Shown here in pieces: positions 7,108 to 13,873 of a stretch of 18,858 nt of DNA. The stretch covers positions 1 through 18,858 of the forward strand of contig JBPCWY010000069.1 in NCBI GenBank assembly GCA_051009035.1, read 5' to 3'. The notes below the pieces were generated by a model. The model made no database searches. It was not told the DNA's origin and saw only the letters and a list, made by a program, of their open reading frames with translations. Source of the stretch: Persebacter sp051009035 (GTDB taxonomy: Bacteria; Pseudomonadota; Gammaproteobacteria; Tethybacterales; Persebacteraceae). Every line of letters starts with the position of its first letter. Within the stretch, counting starts at the first letter, position 1. A program made the translations under genes and the position numbers.

Positions 7108-8244
7108 TTATTCCGCTTCCGTAATTTCGCCGCCGCCTAAACAGATGTTGCCGTCGTAGAGGACGGCGTATTGGCCGGGCGCCGCCGCTCTTTGCGCTTC
7201 GGCGAAGACGATTTCGGCGGTTGTTTCGGCGGATTGATTTAACGCGCAGCCGGACGGCGGCTGGCGGTGGCGCAGGCGCGCCGAAAAAACATGGTTTTCG
7301 GGGGGCGGTTTGCCCGCTATCCAATGCGCGTTTTCTATTTTAACCCGCTTGGAATATAACATCGGATGTTCGCCTTGCGCGACTAATAAAATATTGCCGC
7401 GCCGCCGTTTGCCGACTACAAACCACGGCGCGCCGCCGCCGCCGATTTTTAATCCCCGCCGCTGTCCTATCGTGTAAAACGCCAGCCCGCCGTGTTCGCC
7501 GACTGTTTCGCCTTCCGGCGTTTGCATCGCGCCCGGCGAGGGGGAAATGTAGCGTTGTAAAAAATCGGTAAAGCGGCGCGCGCCGACAAAACAAATTCCC
7601 ATGCTGTCCGGACGCGACCAGTTTCCCAATCCGGCGGCGCGGGCTATGGCGCGCACATCGGCTTTGTAATGCCCGCCCAGCGGAAAAATAAAACCGGATA
7701 ATTGCGCGGCGGAAAGGCGGTGTAAAAAGTAGCTTTGGTCTTTCGCCGAATCTTCGCCTTTGAGCAGGCAGGGCGCGCCGTTAATCACGCGGATGCGCGC
7801 GTAGTGTCCGGTGGCGGCGATTTGCGCGCCGGCGTTTTGGGCGTAGCGGCGGAATGCTTCAAATTTAATTTCGGAATTGCACAACACATCGGGGTTCGGC
7901 GTCCGCCCGTTTTGGAGGGCGCGCAAAAACGGGGCAAACACGCGCGCTTTGTATTCGGCGGCGAAGTTGGCGGTTTGCAATTCCACGCCCAGCGCATCGG
8001 CGGCGGCGGCGGCGGCGATTAAATCGTCCTTGTCGTGGCATCCGGCTTCGGTGTCGTCGTCTTCCCAATTTTTCATAAACACGGCGAAAACCCGCGCCCC
8101 CGCCCGTTTTAACAACAGCGCGGCAACGGCGGAATCCACGCCGCCGGAGAGGGCGACGGCGATTGGGACGCCGGAAAGCGGCTTGTCCGGCGTTTCGGTC
8201 AAGGGAAAGTTTTCCGGCAACGGGAAATTCGGCGGGGAGGTCAT
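7108..8244 (-). CDS. mnmA: tRNA 2-thiouridylase MnmA
   Basis: A 378-residue tRNA-specific 2-thiouridylase. It adenylates U34 of tRNA-Lys, -Glu and -Gln and replaces its C2 oxygen with sulfur delivered by a Tus-type relay. Visible: the PP-loop ATP site SGGVDS (33-38); the NWEDDD segment (59-64); catalytic Cys122 in NPDVLCNSEIKF; ATGHYARI (144-151); DQSYFL; and the second catalytic Cys218 in SMGICFVG. The C-terminal beta-barrel carries YTIGQRRGLKIGG. It has about 16-20 more residues at the N-terminus than E. coli MnmA, Pro-rich and unlikely to be structured; the -10 box directly before this ATG supports the long start, and no other ATG lies before the PP-loop. It is transcribed from its own promoter, 53 bp after the SRPBCC gene on the same strand. 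Confidence 0.96.
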   Translation of the reverse strand: MTSPPNFPLPENFPLTETPDKPLSGVPIAVALSGGVDSAVAALLLKRAGARVFAVFMKNWEDDDTEAGCHDKDDLIAAAAAADALGVELQTANFAAEYKARVFAPFLRALQNGRTPNPDVLCNSEIKFEAFRRYAQNAGAQIAATGHYARIRVINGAPCLLKGEDSAKDQSYFLHRLSAAQLSGFIFPLGGHYKADVRAIARAAGLGNWSRPDSMGICFVGARRFTDFLQRYISPSPGAMQTPEGETVGEHGGLAFYTIGQRRGLKIGGGGAPWFVVGKRRRGNILLVAQGEHPMLYSKRVKIENAHWIAGKPPPENHVFSARLRHRQPPSGCALNQSAETTAEIVFAEAQRAAAPGQYAVLYDGNICLGGGEITEAE

Positions 8245-8256
8245 GGCGCAATTTTA
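8242..8256 (-). promoter_or_regulatory. -10 box of mnmA, leaderless
   Basis: On the minus strand TAAAAT (8256-8251) is followed by TGCGCC and then ATG. The predicted start site, 7 nt past the box, is 8244, the A of the ATG. There is no Shine-Dalgarno sequence. AATTGCGCCATG is shared with the glycosyltransferase start region. Confidence 0.5.
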
Positions 8257-8297
8257 ATCCGCGCGGCGGAATTTTGCGGCATCGCGCGCCGCCGCGC

Positions 8298-8741
8298 TTA
8301 TTTGTCCGAATGATTTTCGGCGAATTGCTTAAACGCCCGCATATACGAACGCGTTGCTTTTTTGAACATGCCGGGCAGGAAAAACGCCAGCGCGCGAATC
8401 CGCCCCCGGCAGCGAAATTCGGATTCCATAACCCATTTGGTTTGCCCCGGGGCGGTTTCGGAAAAATAATGGTTAACTTGATTCCAAACGCCGGACGCTT
8501 CGTATAAAAAAGACAATTCGGCGGGAAAATCGCGCTTGGTTAGCGTTTCCGTAATTTCAATCCGCCGCCCGCCCGCTTTTTCTATGATTTTGGATTTCGC
8601 CCCCGGCGCTCCGGGCGTGCCGCTGATATGCTCAAAACTCTCCAATTTTGCCTGCCAGCGTTTGTAGGAAGCCGAATCGGCAAGCAATGCCGCCGTTTTT
8701 TCGCGCGGTTGCAAAATAATTATTTCCTCCGAATACCGCAT
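8298..8741 (-). CDS. SRPBCC (START/Bet v1-like) family protein
   Basis: A 147-residue protein whose pattern fits the SRPBCC fold: an opening strand (MRYSEEIIILQPREKTAALLAD), a short helical part with SYKRWQAKLESFEHI, a strand-rich centre ending in the turn NHYFSETAPGQTKWVMESEF, and a long C-terminal helix (AFFLPGMFKKATRSYMRAFKQFAENH) that would cover the hydrophobic cavity. Members bind lipids, quinones or other hydrophobic ligands, or act as small enzymes. Nothing here identifies the ligand; it is not clearly RatA/Coq10-like. No signal peptide or membrane segment is seen. It is the first of two minus-strand genes, but mnmA downstream has its own -10 box. The start is fixed by a -10 box exactly 7 nt before the ATG. 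Confidence 0.72.
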   Translation of the reverse strand: MRYSEEIIILQPREKTAALLADSASYKRWQAKLESFEHISGTPGAPGAKSKIIEKAGGRRIEITETLTKRDFPAELSFLYEASGVWNQVNHYFSETAPGQTKWVMESEFRCRGRIRALAFFLPGMFKKATRSYMRAFKQFAENHSDK

Positions 8742-8753
8742 CGCGCCATTATA
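8739..8753 (-). promoter_or_regulatory. -10 box of SRPBCC gene, leaderless
   Basis: On the minus strand TATAAT (8753-8748) is followed by GGCGCG and then ATG. The predicted start site is 8741, the A of the ATG. No clear -35 hexamer and no Shine-Dalgarno sequence are present. Confidence 0.6.
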
Positions 8754-8879
8754 GCGCGCCGCGCTTTTCGCCGTTTATTGTTTGCTGTTTTCGCTTTTTC
8801 CGCAACGCGGCGCGTGGGGGCGGGCGAAATTTTACGGAAAAAAGCGGATGCGGGGGGCGCATATCGGCGCGGAAAAGTT

Positions 8880-8916
8880 TATAATGGCTTTTCTTTTAAG
8901 GGAGACGGAGAATTTT
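8880..8916 (+). promoter_or_regulatory. -10 box and Shine-Dalgarno site of fhs
   Basis: TATAAT at 8880-8885 predicts a start site near 8892 and a leader of about 25 nt. GGAGACGGAG (8901-8910) gives a good Shine-Dalgarno site 6 nt before the ATG at 8917. This decides the start: upstream in-frame candidates, including ATG 8884, lie before the predicted transcript start. No -35 hexamer is evident. The 175-bp gap to the divergent SRPBCC gene holds nothing else I recognise. Confidence 0.6.
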
Positions 8917-10590
8917 ATGCCCGCTGATATTGATATTGCGCGCCAAGCGAAAATGCGCCCGATTGTCGGGCTTGCCGCCGAGCGGTTTGGCGTTGCCGCC
9001 GAACATATGGAGCCGTTCGGGCACTACAAAGCCAAAATGTCGTTGCAACTGCTCAACCAGCGGGCGGACCAAGCGGACGGCAAACTAGTTTTAGTTACCG
9101 CCATTACGCCGACCCCCGCCGGGGAAGGCAAAACCACGACTTCCGTGGGACTCGCCGATGCGCTCAATCTCATCGGCAAAAACGCCGCCATCGCCCTGCG
9201 GGAGCCGTCCCTGGGCCCGGTTTTTGGCATGAAAGGCGGCGCGGCGGGCGGCGGTTATGCACAGGTTGTGCCGATGGAAGATATTAATTTGCACTTCACC
9301 GGCGATTTTTCCGCCGTGTCGCTGGCGCACAATCTTTTGTCGGCAATAATTGACAACCACCTGCACCAGGGCAACGCCAAACGGCTGGATTCGCGCCGCA
9401 TTACTTGGCGGCGGGTGGTGGATATGAACGACCGCGCCCTGCGCAATATTGCCGTGGGGCTTGGCGGGGCGGGCAACGGATTCGCCCGCAACGACGGTTT
9501 TGATATTGTCGTTGCGTCCGAAATTATGGCGATTTTATGCCTTTCCGAGTCGCTTTCCGACCTCAAACGGCGCATCGCGCAAATCACGGTCGGGTTGGAT
9601 GCGGACAAAAATCCGGTAACCGCCGCCGATTTGGGCGTTGCCGGCGCGATGACGGCGCTTCTCAAAAACGCCCTCGCGCCAAATTTGGTGCAAACTTTGG
9701 AAAATAATCCGGCATTTGTCCACGGCGGTCCGTTTGCCAATATCGCGCACGGTTGCAACTCGGTGCTGGCGACCCGCATGGCGCTCAAAATGGCGGATTT
9801 TGTCGTTACCGAAGCGGGTTTTGGGGCGGATTTGGGGGCGGAAAAATTTGTAGACATCAAGTGCCGCAAGAGCGGTTTGCGCGCCGATGCGGCGGTTTTA
9901 GTCGCTACAATTCGGGCGGTGAAATACCACGGCGGCGTCCCCCGCAACGAGCTTACCGCCGAAAATACCGCCGCCGTGCGCGTCGGTTTTGACAATGTGC
10001 GCCGCCATTTGCGCAATATCCGCGAACATTACGGGTTGCCCGCCGTTATTGCGCTCAACCATTTCGCGCACGATTCGGAGGCGGAAATCGCCGAATTCCG
10101 CGCTTTGTGCGAAGAGGAAAACGCCGATATGGCGGTCTGCCGCCACTGGGCGGAAGGCGGAAAAGGCGCTAAAGAACTCGCCGAAAAAATCGCCGCCGCC
10201 GCCGAAAACGGGAGCAGCATGAAAACTTTATACGACGATTCCCTGCCCTTGCGCGACAAAGCCGAAAGGGTGGCGCAAAAAATTTACGGCGCGGGGTCTG
10301 CCAGTTTCGCGCCCAAAGCGGCGGCGGATTTGGCGTTGTGGCAAAAAAATTACGGGCATTTTCCGGTATGCATCGCCAAAACCCAATACGCTTTTACCAA
10401 CGACCCCGCCGACCGCGGTTTGCCGCGGGACGGGAGCGATTTTTTCTTTTCCGGCGCGCGCCTCAATACCGGCGCGGAATTTGTCGTCCTGCTCGGCGGC
10501 GATATTATGACGATGCCCGGGCTGCCCAAAACGCCGGCGGCGACGGCAATTGATGTGGACGATGACGGCAACATTAGCGGCTTATTCTGA
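8917..10590 (+). CDS. fhs: Formate-tetrahydrofolate ligase
   Basis: A 557-residue enzyme, the usual length for the family, that joins formate to tetrahydrofolate using ATP to give 10-formyl-THF for purine synthesis and initiator tRNA formylation. Visible: the P-loop TPAGEGKTTT (66-75); LREPSLGPVFGMKGGAAGGG; DINLHFTGDFSAVSLAHNLL; WRRVVDMNDRALRNI; and FANIAHGCNS with the following VTEAGFGADLGAEKF, all strongly conserved in Fhs. The reading frame is open further upstream, but the Shine-Dalgarno site and the N-terminus MPADIDIARQAKMRPI match the family start here. It leads an apparent operon with the cyclo-ligase gene, whose start overlaps its end, and dnaA. Fhs is patchily distributed in proteobacteria, where FolD often does this job alone. 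Confidence 0.97.
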   Translation: MPADIDIARQAKMRPIVGLAAERFGVAAEHMEPFGHYKAKMSLQLLNQRADQADGKLVLVTAITPTPAGEGKTTTSVGLADALNLIGKNAAIALREPSLGPVFGMKGGAAGGGYAQVVPMEDINLHFTGDFSAVSLAHNLLSAIIDNHLHQGNAKRLDSRRITWRRVVDMNDRALRNIAVGLGGAGNGFARNDGFDIVVASEIMAILCLSESLSDLKRRIAQITVGLDADKNPVTAADLGVAGAMTALLKNALAPNLVQTLENNPAFVHGGPFANIAHGCNSVLATRMALKMADFVVTEAGFGADLGAEKFVDIKCRKSGLRADAAVLVATIRAVKYHGGVPRNELTAENTAAVRVGFDNVRRHLRNIREHYGLPAVIALNHFAHDSEAEIAEFRALCEEENADMAVCRHWAEGGKGAKELAEKIAAAAENGSSMKTLYDDSLPLRDKAERVAQKIYGAGSASFAPKAAADLALWQKNYGHFPVCIAKTQYAFTNDPADRGLPRDGSDFFFSGARLNTGAEFVVLLGGDIMTMPGLPKTPAATAIDVDDDGNISGLF

Positions 10591-11158
10591 TTTGCCCGCC
10601 GATTCGCCAACGGCGGAAAAGCGGTTTTGGCGGCGTCAAACGCTCGCCGCCCGCCGCAATCTGCCCGCCGCCGCCCGCCAAACCGCTTCCGCCGCGCTGT
10701 GCCGCCGCATTATCGCGCTTCCCGCTTTTGCCGCGGCGCGGCGGGTCGCCGCTTTTGCGCCGCTGGAAGACGAAGTTAACATTTGGCCGGTCATTGAAAA
10801 CTGCTGGCAAAACGGCAAAACCGTCGCCCTGCCGCGGGTGCGCGCATGGACGGGGCGGGAAATGTCGTTTCACGCCGTTTCATCGCGCCGCGGGCTGGAA
10901 GAAAGCCGCCGGGGGATTTTGCAACCGCCCGCCGATTTTCCAATCATCGCGCCGCATCTCTTTGATTTTGTGATTGTCCCCGCCGCGGCGGCGGATTCCC
11001 GCGGCTACCGCTTGGGCTACGGCGGCGGTTTTTATGATACATTTATACCTTTGGCGCGCGCGGCGACAACTTGCGCGCCGATTTTTGGCTGCCAATGCAT
11101 TGACCGGACGCCGGTTGAACCGCACGACCAGCAAATTGATTTTATTTTTTCGGAATAA
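10562..11158 (+). CDS. 5-formyltetrahydrofolate cyclo-ligase
   Basis: A 198-residue member of the cyclo-ligase (MTHFS, YgfA/Fau) family, which uses ATP to turn 5-formyl-THF, a dead-end inhibitor, into 5,10-methenyl-THF and so returns it to the one-carbon pool. Visible: a basic N-terminal helix (EKRFWRRQTLAARRNL), VAAFAPLEDEVNIWPVI, VALPRV, and the C-terminal signature RGYRLGYGGGFYDTF (148-162), which forms the nucleotide and folate site. The family often has K or R in place of the second G (GxGKGYYDR); here the form is GYGGGFYD. Starts at ATG 10562, ATG 10553 or TTG 10550 are all possible and overlap fhs by 29-41 bases; no clear Shine-Dalgarno site is present, so coupling to fhs translation is likely. 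It is 3 bp before dnaA. Confidence 0.93.
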   Translation: MTATLAAYSDLPADSPTAEKRFWRRQTLAARRNLPAAARQTASAALCRRIIALPAFAAARRVAAFAPLEDEVNIWPVIENCWQNGKTVALPRVRAWTGREMSFHAVSSRRGLEESRRGILQPPADFPIIAPHLFDFVIVPAAAADSRGYRLGYGGGFYDTFIPLARAATTCAPIFGCQCIDRTPVEPHDQQIDFIFSE

Positions 11159-11161
11159 TCC

Positions 11162-12490
11162 ATGGATTCTTTTTGGCCGGCGTGCAAGCGGCATTTGCAG
11201 GGCAGTTTTGACGAAAATATTTTTCGGGCGTTTATCGCCCCGGCGCGGCCCGCGCGCGATGACAACGGCGCCCTGCGCATTTCCGCCCCCAACGAAGCTT
11301 CGGCGCGCTGGCTTGAGCGGAATATCAAAAAAACGGTCCAACAATTCGCCCGCGCCCATTTTGGCGAAGAATTGTCCGTGCAATTTTACGCCGAAGATTC
11401 CGCCGCAACCGCGCCCTCCGCCGCGCCCGTTGCCTCCAACGCCGCCCCCAAACCGCCCGCTTCCGCCGCCAATTTACGCGCCGATTTTACTTTTAACAAT
11501 TTCATTATCGGTCCCGCCAACCAAATCGCGTTTATCGCGGCAAAGTCAGTCAGCGAAGGCAACGCCGACCAGCTCAGCCCCCTGCTGTTTTTATACGGGC
11601 GCACCGGCATGGGCAAAACGCATCTCGCCCACGCCGTCGGCAACCACTATTTGTCCCTGTATCCGAACCGGCGCGGGCGTTATGTTACGGCGCGCGATTT
11701 TATGAACGATTTGGTCAGCGCCCTCCGCCTCAACCAATACGACCGATTCAAACACCGCTACGAAGAGCTGGATTTGCTGGTTGTGGACGACATCCAATAC
11801 ATCGCCGGCGACAAAGAGCGGACGCAGTCCGAGTTTTTCTTCCTGTTCAACAAACTGCACGACCAAAACAAAATTATCATCATCACCAGCGACTTGGCGC
11901 CGGCCCAAATCCGCGATTTACCGGCGCGCCTGACGACCCGGTTTAGCGCGGGTTTTCCCTGCCATCTCGCGCCGCCGGACGCGGAATTGCGCGAGGCGAT
12001 TTTGCGCGAAAAGGCGAAACAGCGGGGCGCGGCTTTAGACGACAAAATCATCCGTTTTCTCGCCGAAAGAATCAAATCCAATGTACGCGAATTGGAAGGC
12101 GCGCTTATCCGCGTTTTGGCGTCTTCCCGCTTTCTCAACAAACCGCCGTCCCTGGAAATGTGCCAGGAAACGCTCTCCGACTTGCTCTCCTCGGCGCGCG
12201 AAAGTGTCACAATTGAAACCATCAAAAAGAAAACCGCCGAGTTTTTCCGCCTGCCCGCGTCCGAATTATCCTCCAAACGCCGCCACCAATCCATCACCCG
12301 CCCACGCCAAATCGCCATGTATTTGTGCCGCCAGATGACCAATTTTAGCTTGCCCGAAATCGGCATGCAATTCGGCAACCGGGAGCATTCCACCGTCCTG
12401 CATTCCTGCCGCCGGATTGAAAATAAGCTCAAATCCGACTCCAAAATGCAAGAAGATGTCCGCATTTTGGAAATGCTGATAAAATCGTAG
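11162..12490 (+). CDS. dnaA: Chromosomal replication initiator DnaA
   Basis: A 442-residue DnaA, close to the usual ~450-470. It binds DnaA boxes at the origin, melts the DNA and loads the helicase. Domain I (residues 1 to about 80) starts with FWPACKRHLQGSFDENIFRAFI; domain II is a short Ala/Pro-rich linker (about 80-105); domain III is the AAA+ ATPase starting at FTFNNFIIGPANQIA, with Walker A GRTGMGKTH (about 146-154) and Walker B LLVVDDIQ (about 203-210), and KSNVRELEGAL; domain IV is the helix-turn-helix DNA-binding region with IGMQFGNREHSTVLHSCRRI (about 398-417). Walker A reads GRTGMGKT where GGVGLGKT is common. Only 3 bp separate it from the cyclo-ligase gene, with no promoter or Shine-Dalgarno site, so it should be read from the fhs promoter or one inside the upstream genes. 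Confidence 0.97.
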   Translation: MDSFWPACKRHLQGSFDENIFRAFIAPARPARDDNGALRISAPNEASARWLERNIKKTVQQFARAHFGEELSVQFYAEDSAATAPSAAPVASNAAPKPPASAANLRADFTFNNFIIGPANQIAFIAAKSVSEGNADQLSPLLFLYGRTGMGKTHLAHAVGNHYLSLYPNRRGRYVTARDFMNDLVSALRLNQYDRFKHRYEELDLLVVDDIQYIAGDKERTQSEFFFLFNKLHDQNKIIIITSDLAPAQIRDLPARLTTRFSAGFPCHLAPPDAELREAILREKAKQRGAALDDKIIRFLAERIKSNVRELEGALIRVLASSRFLNKPPSLEMCQETLSDLLSSARESVTIETIKKKTAEFFRLPASELSSKRRHQSITRPRQIAMYLCRQMTNFSLPEIGMQFGNREHSTVLHSCRRIENKLKSDSKMQEDVRILEMLIKS

Positions 12491-12573
12491 CAAACGATGT
12501 GCAAAACCGCCCGTCCGCTTCCGCCCGCCAAATTTCCCGCCCATATCGCAAAAGGGTTTTGCGCGGCTTTTCG

Positions 12574-12613
12574 CGGCGCGGATTTCCCCCGCCGTCCCGC
12601 GCAATCCGCGCCG
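12574..12613 (+). terminator. Strong GC-rich hairpin after dnaA
   Basis: CGGCGCGGATT (12574-12584) and AATCCGCGCCG (12603-12613) form a perfect 11-bp inverted repeat with an 18-base loop. It lies 84 bp after the dnaA stop. Only a short TTTT (12623-12626) follows nine bases later, so it may be a weak terminator, an mRNA-end hairpin or a structural element of the spacer. Confidence 0.38.
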
Positions 12614-12662
12614 GACGCGGCGTTTTCCCCGCCCCAAAAGTTCTTGCGGGTTTGCACAGGCG

Positions 12663-12714
12663 TTAATATTATTAATAATTTAATGTATAATGATTCCATG
12701 CAAAGGAGAACAAC
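12663..12714 (+). promoter_or_regulatory. Promoter and Shine-Dalgarno site of dnaN
   Basis: TTAATA (12663-12668) and TATAAT (12686-12691) are separated by exactly 17 bp, the best-formed promoter in the window. The predicted start site is near 12698. AGGAG (12704-12708) lies 6 nt before the ATG at 12715 as a good Shine-Dalgarno site. The palindrome ATTATTAATAAT (12668-12679) overlaps the spacer and could be an operator. Confidence 0.7.
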
Positions 12715-13857
12715 ATGAACATCAAAGGCACCCGGGAACAATTTTTTAATTGTTTACAAAAAGTTAGCTCCACCGCCCCCGGCGGGAGCGTCAATCCGAT
12801 ATTGTCCAATGTCCTGCTGCGCGCCGGAGGGGACTCGGTGGATATTGTCGCGACCGACCAGGAGACGCAGATTAAAGCGCCGTGCGAGGTGAAGGCGAAC
12901 AAGAAATTTAACGCCGTCGTTTCGGCGAAGAAATTTCAGGGGATTTTGCAGCGGCTGGAATCCGACAAGCAGGTTTCGTTTGATTACCACGAAGGGAAAG
13001 GCGCGGACAAAAACGCGTATATCAATATTGCCGCCGGCAAAACGCGGTATAAATTGTTTCCGCTGGACCCGTCAGATTTTCCGTTGCTGGACGAAAAATC
13101 AAACTTCAAACCGCTGTTTAAGATTCCGGCGAACGAGTTGCTCCGGACGCTCAAAAAAGTATCTTACGCGACCGCGGTTAATTCCCACCGGTTGAATTTA
13201 AACGGCGTCCTGCTGGAAGGTTCTATCAGCGGTTTTCGCGCCGTCGCCACGGACGGGCACCGAATGGCGGTGCAAACCGTTTTGAACAAAGCGGAGAAAA
13301 AGGGTTCGGGCGAAGCGCAATACATCCTGCCGCGCAAAAGCGTGAACGAACTCGTGCGCAATTTGCCCGCCGAAGAAGAAAACGAAGTGGAAGTCAAAGT
13401 GTGCGATCGCGACATTAAATTTTGCGCGCCGTCGTTTGAACTTATTTCGCGGACGATTACCGAAAGTTTTCCCGATTATAAATCGGTGATTCCGCGTAAC
13501 AACGACAAAACCGTCCTGCTGGAGCGCAAGCCGTTTTTGCTGTGCTTGCAACAAGTTTCCGTCATCTCCGAACAGCAGGGGTCGACGACGGTCGTGATTA
13601 ATTTCGGCAAAAACTTGGCGAAAATGGAATGCACGAATTCGGACAACGAAGTCGCCACCGGCGAAATCCCGGTGAAATACGAAGGCGAAGCGGTGGAAAT
13701 CGGGTTCAACGCCGATTTTTTGGCGCAGATGCTTTCCGCCGTAGAAGACAGCGCGTTTGAAATGAAAATCTTGGACCCGTCCAGCAGCGTGCTCATTAAG
13801 CCCGCGGAGGATAAAAAACCCGATTTTCAATATATCGTGATGCCGATACGGCTTTGA
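12715..13857 (+). CDS. dnaN: DNA polymerase III sliding clamp (beta subunit)
   Basis: A 380-residue sliding clamp (E. coli 366). The homodimeric ring encircles DNA and tethers polymerase III and other partners. The three repeated clamp domains can be followed: domain I with NPILSNVLLRA and VDIVATDQETQI; domain II with RLNLNGVLLE and AVATDGHRMA; domain III from about residue 252 (FPDYKSVIPRN) to the conserved C-terminus YIVMPIRL, which forms part of the peptide-binding pocket. The start is fixed by the Shine-Dalgarno site. Unlike the genes that follow, it has its own strong promoter. It is followed after 16 bp by gyrB; recF, often found between dnaN and gyrB, is absent. Confidence 0.97.
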   Translation: MNIKGTREQFFNCLQKVSSTAPGGSVNPILSNVLLRAGGDSVDIVATDQETQIKAPCEVKANKKFNAVVSAKKFQGILQRLESDKQVSFDYHEGKGADKNAYINIAAGKTRYKLFPLDPSDFPLLDEKSNFKPLFKIPANELLRTLKKVSYATAVNSHRLNLNGVLLEGSISGFRAVATDGHRMAVQTVLNKAEKKGSGEAQYILPRKSVNELVRNLPAEEENEVEVKVCDRDIKFCAPSFELISRTITESFPDYKSVIPRNNDKTVLLERKPFLLCLQQVSVISEQQGSTTVVINFGKNLAKMECTNSDNEVATGEIPVKYEGEAVEIGFNADFLAQMLSAVEDSAFEMKILDPSSSVLIKPAEDKKPDFQYIVMPIRL

Positions 13858-13873
13858 GCGGCGCGCGTTTTTA

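Larger units (their letters stand above)
12491..12714. other. dnaA-dnaN spacer; weak origin candidate
   Basis: This 224-bp gap holds TTTTGCACA (12506-12498, minus strand), which fits the relaxed DnaA box TTWTNCACA, and GTTTGCACA (12650-12658, plus strand), which differs at two positions. Next to the latter is an A+T-rich tract (12663-12691) containing the perfect palindrome ATTATTAATAAT (12668-12679), which could serve as an unwinding element or an operator. There is no array of standard TTATNCACA boxes and no GATC. The dnaA-dnaN gap is a common origin site in bacteria, but the evidence here is thin. Confidence 0.3.

Noticed and set aside
8754..8879. Possible riboswitch (THF or purine) upstream of fhs
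   Set aside because: The predicted transcript leader is only about 25 nt, too short for a known folate or purine riboswitch, and no conserved core was seen.
8782..8916. Longer N-terminus for fhs
   Set aside because: The frame is open, but the -10 box at 8880-8885 and the Shine-Dalgarno site at 8901-8910 both point to ATG 8917, and the family starts there.
13403..13410. GCGATCGC octamer resembling the cyanobacterial HIP1 repeat
   Set aside because: It is a single copy in coding DNA, and the proteins here are proteobacterial in type. It is treated only as the one GATC site.
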